From: Lentzea flava
GTDB taxonomy: Bacteria; Actinomycetota; Actinomycetes; Mycobacteriales; Pseudonocardiaceae
Length of the DNA: 64,000 nucleotides
Assembly: GCF_014648475.1 (NCBI RefSeq)
Contig: NZ_BMRE01000028.1
Location: 1 to 64,000 of the forward strand
Reading direction: 5' to 3'
The notes below the pieces were generated by a model. That model was not told where the DNA came from, did no database searches, and saw nothing but the letters and a program-made list of their open reading frames with translations. Made by a program: the position numbers and the translations under genes. This document shows, one piece after another, positions 7,759 through 15,598 of this stretch. The first letter of the stretch is position 1. Each line of letters opens with the position of its first letter.

Positions 7759-8855
7759 ACACGCAAGCACTCGGTGTCGAGCACTACCTGGCCGGGATGC
7801 GTGCGGCCCTCGACGACCTGCCGCCCGCCGAGGTCGCCGAGATCATGGAGGACGTCGAGGCGCACGTCGCCGAGCTGTCCACCGAGCTGGGGGAGAACGA
7901 GACCCTCGAGCAGCGGCTCGGGCCTCCTGAGCGGTACGCGCAGGAGCTCCGGCAGGCCGCGGGCTACCCGCCGCGGACCGAACGGCTGCCGGTCACGACC
8001 AAGAAGCCCCTGGTGACCAGGCCGCGGGCGGCGGCGTGGGGGCTTGCCATCGCCACGGGGATCACGCTGCTCGTGGGGGCCAGCACGTTGCGGGAGCCGG
8101 TGTTCCTCCTCCTGCTGCCGGCGGTGATCCTGGTGCTCAGCCTCGCGCTGGTGCACGACCGCGGCCCGGCGCAGGCCGAGATCATGGACCTGCCGGAGAC
8201 CCGCCGGATCCAGCAGTGGCTGACGCCGGAGGAAGGCACGCCGGCGGAGCGGGCGATCACCTACCTGAAGTCGCTGCAGCCCGCGTGGTGGCTGGCGCGG
8301 GCCGTCCTGCTCGGGCTCGCGGCAGTGTTGCTCGCCGGCCGCGACATCCCCGGGTTCCTGTTCCTCGCCGCGATCGCCGTGATCTCGGTGTTCGCGGGGC
8401 CACGCGCCAAGGTCGACCGGCGGTGGCTGTGGTTCAGCCTGCCGGCGTCCGCGCTGGCGGTCGGGTTGGTGTTCCAGGTGGTCGACGTGGTGGCGAACAA
8501 CCTCGCGTACAACACGTCGCGGCAGTCGTACCCGGCGCCGATGGTGGAGACGTACGAGAACATCTACGCGTACGACGAGAACGGCAAGTTGCTGACCAAC
8601 GTGCTGTTGTACGACCAGGACGGCAATCCCATCAACGCGTCCCGCCAGTACTACGGCTGCAACGGAAGTGGCCCGGAACCGATGATTCCGGCTAACAGGT
8701 ATCCGCGACCGAAGATCGACTACGAAAACGGCACCTGTTACACCGTGGCACCGAGCGTGTCCGCTCCGTCATCAACGCCGAGTACGCCGCCTTCGAGTTC
8801 TGGAAGCGCACCTTCCAGCTCGGTGGCACCCACTTCTGTGTCACCCAGCAAGTAA
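7755..8855 (+). CDS. HAAS (DUF1700)-domain membrane protein
   Basis: The protein is 366 residues. The first 80 residues form a HAAS domain (YLAGMRAALDDLPPAEVAEIMEDVEAH divided over two helices), the module usually translationally coupled to a PadR regulator. Hydrophobic segments follow at about 95-135, 180-220 and 235-255. The C-terminal third has an NLAYNT... region and then a Ser/Pro/Thr-rich tail that is probably extracytoplasmic. It overlaps padR by 4 bp, so the pair is likely one unit in which PadR controls the membrane protein. The precise role is unknown. Confidence 0.85.
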   Translation: MNTQALGVEHYLAGMRAALDDLPPAEVAEIMEDVEAHVAELSTELGENETLEQRLGPPERYAQELRQAAGYPPRTERLPVTTKKPLVTRPRAAAWGLAIATGITLLVGASTLREPVFLLLLPAVILVLSLALVHDRGPAQAEIMDLPETRRIQQWLTPEEGTPAERAITYLKSLQPAWWLARAVLLGLAAVLLAGRDIPGFLFLAAIAVISVFAGPRAKVDRRWLWFSLPASALAVGLVFQVVDVVANNLAYNTSRQSYPAPMVETYENIYAYDENGKLLTNVLLYDQDGNPINASRQYYGCNGSGPEPMIPANRYPRPKIDYENGTCYTVAPSVSAPSSTPSTPPSSSGSAPSSSVAPTSVSPSK

Positions 8856-8860
8856 AGGCG

Positions 8861-8899
8861 AGGAGCGGGACCTGTCGGGGGTCCCGCTCCTACTTGTTT
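8861..8899. terminator. Bidirectional terminator hairpin
   Basis: A 12-bp stem (arms 8861-8872 and 8880-8891) with a 7-base loop is followed by ACTTGTTTT on the + strand. It lies just after the HAAS gene stop and overlaps the 3' end of the convergent marR gene, so it can end both transcripts. Confidence 0.85.
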
Positions 8900-9330
8900 T
8901 CCTGCGGTTCCGCCAGGTGGCGCAATACCGGCATGGCCGAACGCAGGAGGTCTCTGTCTTCCGGCGAAAGTTCGGACATTCTTTCACTCAATAGTTCGGC
9001 CTCGCCGTGAGCCAGCGACAGGATCGTCTCCCTGCCGACTTCGGTGAGCACGACTATCGTCGCCCTGCCGTCGGCGGCATCGGGCTCTCTGCGGACGAGT
9101 CCGGTGGACTCGAGGCTGGTCACGACCGTTGTCGCGGTCGGCTGCGAACACAGCGCGCGCACCGCGATCTCGCCGATCCGCATCGGGCCGTGGGCGCTCA
9201 GTTCTGACAGCACCAATAACTGGGTGGGTTGCAAACGACGGGCCGGAGCGGCCTGTCGAAGACTTCGCACCAGCCGGTGCACGGCCACCACGAGTTGAAG
9301 AGCCTCGTGGTTGGTGACGGTGGTGGGCAT
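8890..9330 (-). CDS. MarR family transcriptional regulator
   Basis: The 146-residue protein is a MarR-type winged-helix dimer. It has QPTQLLVLSELSAHGPMRIGEIA leading into the recognition helix SQPTATTVVTSLESTGLV, and the wing RREPDAADGRATIVVLTEVG with the conserved D-x-R of the family. I took the ATG at 9330 because it has a GGAGA ribosome site 5 bases upstream. The ATG at 9369 falls inside a palindrome. A perfect 16-bp palindrome 23 bp upstream suggests autorepression. The ligand and targets are unknown. kdpD lies divergently 215 bp away. Confidence 0.9.
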   Translation of the reverse strand: MPTTVTNHEALQLVVAVHRLVRSLRQAAPARRLQPTQLLVLSELSAHGPMRIGEIAVRALCSQPTATTVVTSLESTGLVRREPDAADGRATIVVLTEVGRETILSLAHGEAELLSERMSELSPEDRDLLRSAMPVLRHLAEPQENK

Positions 9331-9352
9331 CGTTTCTCCGCGCGCATGTGAT

Positions 9353-9368
9353 TGTCCGAATTCGGACA
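9353..9368. promoter_or_regulatory. Perfect palindrome, probable MarR operator
   Basis: TGTCCGAATTCGGACA is identical to its reverse complement across all 16 bases. It lies 23 bp upstream of the marR start codon, the typical place for an autoregulatory MarR operator. Its assignment is inferred from position and symmetry. Confidence 0.65.
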
Positions 9369-9545
9369 CGAACCCTGGAACTTTCCCTCATTCACGCTCC
9401 GCGCGCTATCCGCCAACTGCCGATAACCCATTCGGCCGTTGTGGTGACGCGGGGTGTCACGGCGCGCGTCCGGCACAGTTAAATGTCCTGGTAAACGGCG
9501 TAAAAAGCGCACGGAGGCTCACTCGAACGGGCGCCGTGCTGAAGC

Positions 9546-12149
9546 ATGATTCAACGAGACAGATCTCCGGTCAAAGGTGTGGGAAGGAGCACGTGTGTAG
9601 CGGGCGGCGCAGCGCGTACCCCCGAACAGCCCACGGGGGGCCAGGAGCAGACTGGTCCGGTGAGTGCGAAACCCAGGCGTGGTGAGCTCCGGATCTACCT
9701 CGGAGCCGCTCCCGGTGTCGGCAAGACGTTCTCGATGCTCGGCGAGGCGCATCGGCGGCGGGAACGCGGCACAGATGTGGTCATCGGATTTGTGGAGACC
9801 CACGGCCGGGCGAAGACCGCTGAACTGGTCGACGGCCTGGAAATCGTGCCGCGCCGGCACTTGACGCACCGCGGTGTCGAACTCACCGAGATGGACGTCG
9901 ACGCCGTGCTGGCCCGCGCGCCCGAGGTGGCCGTCGTCGACGAACTCGCGCACACGAACGCGCCCGGATCCCGTAATGCAAAAAGGTGGCAGGACGTCGA
10001 GGAACTCCTCGAAGCCGGGATTGACGTGCTCTCGACCGTCAACGTGCAGCACCTGGAATCGCTGAACGACGTCGTGCACCGCATAACGGGCGTAGCGCAG
10101 CAGGAAACCGTGCCCGACGAGATCGTGCGCAAGGCCGACCAGATGCAGCTCGTCGACCTCACGCCGGAAGCGCTGCGCCGGCGGCTCGCCCACGGCGACG
10201 TCTACGCGGCGCACAAGATCGACGCGGCGCTCGGCAACTACTTCCGCGTCGGCAACCTCACCGCTCTCCGCGAACTCGCGCTGCTCTGGGTCGCGGACCA
10301 GGTCGACGTCGCGTTGATGCGCTATCGGGCCGAACAGCAGATCACGGACACATGGGAGACACGCGAACGCGTCGTCGTGGCGATCACCGGCGGCAATGAG
10401 AGCGAGACGCTCATCAGGCGCGCGCGTCGCATCGCCACGCGCGCGGGTGGCGACCTTCTGGTCGTGCACGTGCTCAGAGGTGACGGGCTCGCGGGAGCCG
10501 ACCCTCACGCCCTGACGAAGTACCGCAAACTCGCGGAGGACGTCGGCGCCACCTTCCACACCGTTGTCGGCGATGACGTACCGACGGCGTTGCTGGAGTT
10601 CTCGCGCGGCGTGAACGCCACACAGCTCGTGCTCGGCACCTCGCGCCGTTCACGGTTCGCGCGCGTGTTCTCCGCAGGTATCGGCTCCACGGTCGTTCAG
10701 GAGTCCGGCGCGATCGACGTGCACATGGTCACGCACGAGGCGACGACCAGCGGCTGGCGCGCACGGTTCGTGGGCAGCCCGCTCAGGCCCACCAGGCTCG
10801 CGTGGGGATGGTTCCTCGCGATCGCCGGCCCAGCGGTCGTGACGGTGGCCGGCACGTCGTTGCACCACCACCTGAACTTCTCCACGAACGTCATCGCGTA
10901 CCTGCTGGTCACGCTGGTGGTCGCGATCGTCGGCGGACTCGGCCCGGCGATCACGGCGGCGTTGGCCAGCGCGTTGTTGCTGAACTACTTCTTCACCGAG
11001 CCCCTCTACACGTTCACGATCGACGCGCAGCAGAACGTGCTCACCTTCTTCGCGATGATCGTCGTGGGCGTCACCACCGCGATGGTCGTCGACAACGCCG
11101 CTCGCCGCGCCGCACAAGCAGCGCGCGCACGCACCGAGGCAACGCTTCTCGCGTCGTACGCGCGCACCGTGCTCACGAACCCGTATCCGCTCGCACGGCT
11201 GCTGGAGAAGGTGAAGGAGAACTTCGGTCTGACGTCGGTCGCGCTGCTGGAGCGTGTCGACGGCGAGTGGGGACGCGTCGCGTGCGTCGGTGCGAGCCCG
11301 TGCGACGAGCCCGATGACGCGGACGTCGACATCGCCGTGACCCCGGACGTGCACCTGGCGTTGCGCGGCCGCTCGCTTCCCGCGTCCGACCGTCGCGTCC
11401 TGGAGGCGGCGGCGGGCCAGGCGCTCCTGGCGTTGCGGCAGCAGCGCATGGCCGACCAGGCCCTCGAAGCCCAGCGGCAGGCGTCCAGGACCGAACTGCG
11501 CACGGCGCTCCTGAACGCTGTCGGCCACGACCTCCGCACACCCCTGACGTCGATCAAGGCCGCCGTGGGCTCGTTGCGCGACCCGGAGCTGCGGCTGTCG
11601 GAGTCGGACACGGCGGAGCTGCTGGAGGCCGTCGAGGAGTCCGCGGACCGCCTGACCGCCCTGGTCGACAACCTGCTCGACTCCTCCCGGCTCGCGACCG
11701 GCGCCGTCGAGCCGCAGTTCCGCGCCGTCGGCTACTACGAGGCCGTGGCACGGGCGCTGAGCGGCCTGCACGGCGACATCGAGGTCGACGTCCCCGAGTC
11801 GCTCCCACCCGTGCGGGCCGACGTCGGTCTCCTCGAACGGGTGATCGCGAACGTCGTCGGCAACGCGCTGCGCTACGCGGGCGCCGTGGCGCTGCGCGCG
11901 TCGGCGCACGGTTCCGACGTGGAGCTGCGCGTGGTGGACCACGGCCGCGGCCTGCCGAGCGGTACGGCGGAGGAGGTGTTCGCCCCGTTCCAGCGCCTCG
12001 GCGACCGCACGCCGGGTGGCGTTGGTCTCGGTCTGAGCGTGGCGAAGGGCTTCACCGAGGCGATGGACGGCACGATCACCATGGAGGACACGCCCGGCGG
12101 CGGCCTCACCGTGGTGATCTCACTCCCGGCCGATGAGAGGGCTTCGTGA
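9546..12149 (+). CDS. kdpD: KdpD-type sensor histidine kinase
   Basis: KdpD senses low K+ or ionic stress and phosphorylates KdpE. Visible parts in order are: the KdpD N-terminal ATPase-like domain with Walker A GAAPGVGKT (residues 53-61) and VVDELAHTNAPGSRN; a USP-like domain (about 275-395); four clustered membrane helices of the DUF4118 type (about 420-520); a GAF-like region; the HisKA box VGHDLRTPLTSIKAA with His661; and an ATPase domain with NVVGNALRYAG and GVGLGLSVAKGF. The 867-residue call uses the ATG at 9546. A GTG at 9660 directly before the conserved domain would give 829 residues. No kdpFABC pump genes are next to it. Confidence 0.93.
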   Translation: MIQRDRSPVKGVGRSTCVAGGAARTPEQPTGGQEQTGPVSAKPRRGELRIYLGAAPGVGKTFSMLGEAHRRRERGTDVVIGFVETHGRAKTAELVDGLEIVPRRHLTHRGVELTEMDVDAVLARAPEVAVVDELAHTNAPGSRNAKRWQDVEELLEAGIDVLSTVNVQHLESLNDVVHRITGVAQQETVPDEIVRKADQMQLVDLTPEALRRRLAHGDVYAAHKIDAALGNYFRVGNLTALRELALLWVADQVDVALMRYRAEQQITDTWETRERVVVAITGGNESETLIRRARRIATRAGGDLLVVHVLRGDGLAGADPHALTKYRKLAEDVGATFHTVVGDDVPTALLEFSRGVNATQLVLGTSRRSRFARVFSAGIGSTVVQESGAIDVHMVTHEATTSGWRARFVGSPLRPTRLAWGWFLAIAGPAVVTVAGTSLHHHLNFSTNVIAYLLVTLVVAIVGGLGPAITAALASALLLNYFFTEPLYTFTIDAQQNVLTFFAMIVVGVTTAMVVDNAARRAAQAARARTEATLLASYARTVLTNPYPLARLLEKVKENFGLTSVALLERVDGEWGRVACVGASPCDEPDDADVDIAVTPDVHLALRGRSLPASDRRVLEAAAGQALLALRQQRMADQALEAQRQASRTELRTALLNAVGHDLRTPLTSIKAAVGSLRDPELRLSESDTAELLEAVEESADRLTALVDNLLDSSRLATGAVEPQFRAVGYYEAVARALSGLHGDIEVDVPESLPPVRADVGLLERVIANVVGNALRYAGAVALRASAHGSDVELRVVDHGRGLPSGTAEEVFAPFQRLGDRTPGGVGLGLSVAKGFTEAMDGTITMEDTPGGGLTVVISLPADERAS

Positions 12150-12826
12150 CGAAAGTACTGGTGGTCGACGACGAACCGCAGATCGTGCGCGCACTGCGGA
12201 TCAACCTCGCGGCCCACGGCTACGAGGTCCTCACGGCCCACGATGGCGTCACGGCGCTGAAGCTCGCCGCCGACGGCAAGCCCGACGTCGTGGTCTTGGA
12301 CCTGGGTCTACCGGACATGGACGGCGCGGACGTCATCGCCGGTCTGCGCGGCTGGACCACCCTGCCGATCATCGTGCTCTCCGCCCGCACCGACTCGTCG
12401 GACAAGGTCGACGCCCTCGATGCCGGTGCCGACGACTACGTGACGAAACCGTTCGGCATGGACGAGCTCCTCGCCCGGCTGCGCGCCGCCGTCCGCCGCT
12501 CGGCCGTCGCGGGCCCCGAGGACGAGCCGGTCGTGAGGACCGCCTCGTTCACCGTCGACCTGGCGGCCAAGCGGGTGTTCAAACAGGACGTCGAGGTCCA
12601 TCTCACCCCGACCGAGTGGGGACTGCTGGAGGTCCTCGCGCGCAACGCCGGAAAGCTCGTCGCGCAGAAGCAGCTGCTGCGCGACGTCTGGGGGCCCGCG
12701 TACGAAAAGGAGACCCACTACCTGCGGGTCTACCTCGCGCAGCTGCGGCGGAAGCTGGAGCCGGAACCCGCACGGCCGCGGCACCTGCTGACCGAGCCCG
12801 GCATGGGCTACCGGTTCGAGCTGTAA
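12146..12826 (+). CDS. kdpE: KdpE-type OmpR family response regulator
   Basis: The 226-residue regulator has a receiver domain with the acidic pair in VLVVDDEP, the phosphoacceptor Asp52 in VVVLDLGLPDMDG, and the switch Thr/Lys in VLSARTDSSDKVDALDAGADDYVTKPF (split over two motifs). A C-terminal OmpR winged helix carries HLTPTEWGLLEVLARN and THYLRVYLAQLRRKLE. The GTG start overlaps the kdpD stop by 4 bp, so the pair is translationally coupled. KdpE normally activates kdpFABC. Those genes are not in this window, so targets must lie elsewhere or differ. Confidence 0.93.
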   Translation: MTKVLVVDDEPQIVRALRINLAAHGYEVLTAHDGVTALKLAADGKPDVVVLDLGLPDMDGADVIAGLRGWTTLPIIVLSARTDSSDKVDALDAGADDYVTKPFGMDELLARLRAAVRRSAVAGPEDEPVVRTASFTVDLAAKRVFKQDVEVHLTPTEWGLLEVLARNAGKLVAQKQLLRDVWGPAYEKETHYLRVYLAQLRRKLEPEPARPRHLLTEPGMGYRFEL

Positions 12827-12860
12827 CCGCGCGCTCTGCACACCGGTCGCGCCGTGCCGG

Positions 12861-13361
12861 TCAGGGCTTCGGGTCCGGCGTGGCCGAGCTGGAGCTGGAG
12901 GACGACGGCGGCGGGGTCGTCGGCGACGCCGAAGAAGAAGAGGTGGACGCCGGCGGTTCCGTCCACGACGTGGGCGGATTGCTCTGCGTCTGCGTCGGCT
13001 CACCGGGGTTGGTCGTGAGCTGCGGCTGTTGCTGCTGCGGAGCACCTGGCTTTGGCTGCTCGTTCGGGCGCGCCGCCTGCTTGCGGTCCGGCTTGGCCGA
13101 CGACGCGGGCGCGCCGGAGGACACGGTGACGACGACCGTGCTGGTGCTGCCGTCGGGGGCCACGCTGGTGATGGTCTGGACGACGTCCGCGGACGTGCGT
13201 TCCGGGTTCGCCTCCTGACCGCTCGCGGCGAGCATGGAGGCGACCGTGGCGAACAGCGTCGCCACCACCACGCCGCCCGCAGCCAGCATCACGGCCGTGC
13301 CGACGCGCTTCTTCGGCGGTGCGGCGTCGGTTGGTGACTGCGGATGATCTTCCTCGAACAC
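12861..13361 (-). CDS. Single-pass membrane protein with Ser/Thr/Pro-rich outer region
   Basis: This is an unrecognised 166-residue protein. It has a short acidic N-terminus (FEEDHPQSP), one hydrophobic helix VGTAVMLAAGGVVVATLFA, then a long low-complexity tail rich in Ser, Thr, Pro and Gln, likely outside the cell and possibly O-glycosylated. The GTG at 13361 is preferred because GAGGAG lies six bases upstream. The in-frame ATG at 13367 touches that ribosome site. It shares layout and the helix motif ASGVVLATIFA/AGGVVVATLFA with the next upstream gene, so the two look like diverged tandem copies. Confidence 0.7.
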   Translation of the reverse strand: MFEEDHPQSPTDAAPPKKRVGTAVMLAAGGVVVATLFATVASMLAASGQEANPERTSADVVQTITSVAPDGSTSTVVVTVSSGAPASSAKPDRKQAARPNEQPKPGAPQQQQPQLTTNPGEPTQTQSNPPTSWTEPPASTSSSSASPTTPPPSSSSSSSATPDPKP

Positions 13362-13489
13362 ACCCATCTCCTCGTGGGAAACCCGGTCGGATGGACTTGC
13401 GTTCGAGTTATCGGCGGAAACGCACCAAAGCCTCAGCGACGCCACACCTTCGTGTAGCTCTGCGTCACGAGGCGGTGACTGGCGTAACT

Positions 13490-13960
13490 CTAGGAGTTCG
13501 TCGTCGTTGTTGTCGGGTCCGTCGTCGTGGTGGTCGTCGTGACCGGATCGGGCCTCGTGGTCGTCGGGACCGGGTCCTGCTTCGTGGTCGACGTGACGGC
13601 CGGCGGCGGGTCATCGGTCGTGACGGTGGTCGTGGTGCCGTCAGGACGCGTGATGGTGGTGACGCGCGGGTTCTTCTTCGGCGTCGTCGTGGTGGCCGTC
13701 GGGCTCTCCGAGGAAGAGGACGACGAAGTCAGCTCGACCGAAGACGTGGTCGCGGACGTCGGCACGATGCTCAGGGCGTCGCGCACGGCCTCCTTGCGCG
13801 GCGGCTGGGTCGACGGCGTCTCGGAGGCGTTGTCCGAGCCCGCCGCGAGCGAGGCGACGGCGGCGAAGATCGTCGCCAGAACGACGCCGGACGCGGCGAG
13901 GATGATCTGCGGTGCACCGCGAAAGCGCGAGCGCGAGTCCGGTTCCGGGCTCTCGTACAC
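13490..13960 (-). CDS. Single-pass membrane protein with Thr-rich tail, paralogue of its neighbour
   Basis: The 156-residue protein has the same design as the gene at 12861-13361: an acidic start (YESPEPDSRSR), one helix IILAASGVVLATIFAAVASL, and a tail dominated by Thr/Ser with runs such as TTTTTTTDPTTTTTNS. The GTG at 13960 has AGGGGA seven bases upstream, mirroring the start arrangement of its neighbour. The tail is low complexity, so homology is hard to judge. A cell-surface or wall-associated role is inferred. The 128 bp between the two genes holds nothing I can name. Confidence 0.68.
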   Translation of the reverse strand: MYESPEPDSRSRFRGAPQIILAASGVVLATIFAAVASLAAGSDNASETPSTQPPRKEAVRDALSIVPTSATTSSVELTSSSSSSESPTATTTTPKKNPRVTTITRPDGTTTTVTTDDPPPAVTSTTKQDPVPTTTRPDPVTTTTTTTDPTTTTTNS

Positions 13961-13981
13961 GAAGTTTCCCCTGCTCAACCG

Positions 13982-14704
13982 TCAGTAGCCGAAGTTCTGG
14001 GTCCAGTAGTTGCCGCGGGTGTCAAGACCCAGGCCCATCGTCGTGAACTCGCAGTTCTCGATGTTCTCCCGATGGCCCTTGGAGCCCATCCAGCCGTCCA
14101 TGACCGCCTGCGGAGTGGCGTAGCCCATCGCGATGTTCTCGCCGCCGGGCTTCGGGTAGCCGGCTTCGCGCATCCGCTGGTCGAACGTCCTGCCGTCCTT
14201 CGACACGTGCGAGAAGTAGTTCTGGGTGGCCATGTCCGTGCTGTGGCCCTGCGCGGCGGTGGTGATGCGGTCGTCGATCACGAGGGCCTTGCAGCCCTTC
14301 GCGGCGCGGGCGTCGTTCACGAGCTCCAGGACGGCCTGTTCGGGGGTCTTGTTCCCCGGCACCTGCGGCGGCTGGGCCGGCGGCTTCGGTGCCGCGGGAG
14401 GCGTCGTCGTGGTGGTGGGAGCCGCTGACGAGGAAGAGGAGGTCGGGGTCGCCGTCGTCGAAGAGGTGGTGGGAGCGGAAGAAGACGACGATGTCGCGGG
14501 GTTGCCGACGCCGGTGTTGTCCGAGGACGTCTGTCTGTTGGGTGCTGCCGCGTTGCCTGTGCCGAACTGGTTCGCTGCGTCGGTGGTCTCCTTCTGCGCG
14601 GCAGTCGTGAAGCTGATGCCGAGAGGAGAGGTTCCGGTGACGGCCAGACCGCCGACGCCGGTTGCACCGATCAGCAGGCCGAGTAAGAGGCTGCGGGCAC
14701 TCAC
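13982..14704 (-). CDS. Secreted CAP (SCP/PR1-like) domain protein
   Basis: The protein is 240 residues with an N-terminal signal or anchor helix (SARSLLLGLLIGATGVGGLA), a Ser/Thr/Pro linker (about residues 60-110), and a C-terminal CAP domain. Support for CAP includes EQAVLELVNDARAAKGC, AQGHSTDMATQNYFSHVS, the GENIAMGY motif and GHRENIENCEFTTMGLG. The two His and the Glu of the CAP cavity are visible. Bacterial CAP proteins are secreted and poorly understood. The start GTG at 14704 precedes the signal sequence directly. With the two Ser/Thr-rich genes downstream it forms a three-gene surface cluster on the minus strand. Confidence 0.87.
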   Translation of the reverse strand: MSARSLLLGLLIGATGVGGLAVTGTSPLGISFTTAAQKETTDAANQFGTGNAAAPNRQTSSDNTGVGNPATSSSSSAPTTSSTTATPTSSSSSAAPTTTTTPPAAPKPPAQPPQVPGNKTPEQAVLELVNDARAAKGCKALVIDDRITTAAQGHSTDMATQNYFSHVSKDGRTFDQRMREAGYPKPGGENIAMGYATPQAVMDGWMGSKGHRENIENCEFTTMGLGLDTRGNYWTQNFGY

Positions 14705-14785
14705 GGGTCGGCACCGTACCACTAATGGGTGATAAACCCCGAGTGCGTCTTCGGTCACCTTGGGTGACTACGCAACCATTCGGGG

Positions 14786-15058
14786 GTGGACGTGCGACTA
14801 AACGCGTGGGTGCGTGGACGGGTTCAGGGTGTTGGTTTTCGCTGGTGGACGCGGGCCAGGGCGCTAGAACTGGGCCTGGTCGGGAGCGCTTCGAACCGGC
14901 CGGACGGACGGGTCGAGGTGGTCGCCGAGGGTCCGCGCGAGAAGTGTGAACAACTGCTGAAGGCTCTCCGTTCGGGTGAAACCCCTGGACACGTCGAATC
15001 TGTGGGTGAGCAGTGGTCCGACGCCAGGGGTGACCTGACCGGGTTCATCGAACGCTGA
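14786..15058 (+). CDS. acyP: Acylphosphatase
   Basis: The 90-residue enzyme hydrolyses acyl phosphates such as carbamoyl or acetyl phosphate. It shows the phosphate loop GRVQGVGFRWWTR with the catalytic Arg, and the catalytic Asn in LVGSASNRPDGRVEVVAEGP. Length and fold elements are typical. The GTG at 14786 gives the usual short N-terminus before the loop. In Mycobacterium acyP is directly followed by smc. Here an ECF sigma and anti-sigma pair has been placed between them. Confidence 0.93.
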   Translation: MDVRLNAWVRGRVQGVGFRWWTRARALELGLVGSASNRPDGRVEVVAEGPREKCEQLLKALRSGETPGHVESVGEQWSDARGDLTGFIER

Positions 15059-15083
15059 ACCTTTCCGAAAGAGGTGGCGTAGT
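15056..15083 (+). promoter_or_regulatory. Putative ECF-sigma autoregulatory promoter
   Basis: TGAACC (15056-15061) and CGTAGT (15078-15083) are separated by exactly 16 bases. This matches the GAAC/CGT type promoters of group-IV sigma factors and the mycobacterial SigL form. The predicted transcript start would fall close to the GTG at 15092, so the sigma mRNA may be leaderless. The -35 element overlaps the acyP stop. Confidence 0.5.
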
Positions 15084-15091
15084 AAGGGAGC

Positions 15092-15598
15092 GTGGACTCC
15101 GCCGAAGACGTCCTCATCCAGCTCTACGACCGCTGGAGAGGCCCGCTGCTGCACTACGTGCTGCGGCTGGTCGACGGCGACTACCAGCAGGCTGAGGACG
15201 TCGTGCAGGAGACGTTGCTGCGCGCGTGGCGGCACTACGACGAGCTGAACCCGGACGACGCGGCACCGTGGCTCTACACGGTCGCCCGCAACCTGGTCAT
15301 CTCCGGCTACCGCCGCCGCAACGCGCGCGCGACCGAGGTGCCACTCGAACCGGTGGATCTGCCGCCGGTCGGCGACCAGGTCGAACACGTCCTGCAGACG
15401 TGGCAGATCGCGTCGGCGCTGCGGGCGCTCACGCCAGAGCACCGGACGGTCGTCATCGAGCTCTACTACCGCCGCCGCACCGTCGCGGAGGCCGCCAAGA
15501 AGCTCGGCATCCCGCCGGGCACGGTGAAGTCGCGCTGCTTCTACGCACTGAGGGCGCTGCGCGACGCGTTGGAGGAAAGAGGGGTGACCGAGGCGTGA
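15092..15598 (+). CDS. ECF RNA polymerase sigma factor (SigL-like)
   Basis: This is a 168-residue group-IV sigma factor. Sigma region 2 includes DYQQAEDVVQETLLRAWRHY and the -10 recognition segment PWLYTVARNLVISGYRRR. Region 4 includes LTPEHRTVVIELYYRRRTVAEAAKKL, with the recognition helix PPGTVKSRCFYALRALR. No extra C-terminal domain is present. The GTG start has AAGGGAG almost touching it, so translation could be leaderless from the promoter just upstream. The following gene, overlapping by 4 bp, encodes a zinc anti-sigma factor that should hold this sigma inactive at the membrane. Confidence 0.92.
   Translation: MDSAEDVLIQLYDRWRGPLLHYVLRLVDGDYQQAEDVVQETLLRAWRHYDELNPDDAAPWLYTVARNLVISGYRRRNARATEVPLEPVDLPPVGDQVEHVLQTWQIASALRALTPEHRTVVIELYYRRRTVAEAAKKLGIPPGTVKSRCFYALRALRDALEERGVTEA

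Noticed and set aside
13490..13640. Possible microsatellite or CRISPR-like tandem repeat (ACC/ACG-type runs)
   Set aside because: The runs are irregular Thr/Ser codons of a low-complexity protein tail in frame. There are no constant-length spacers.
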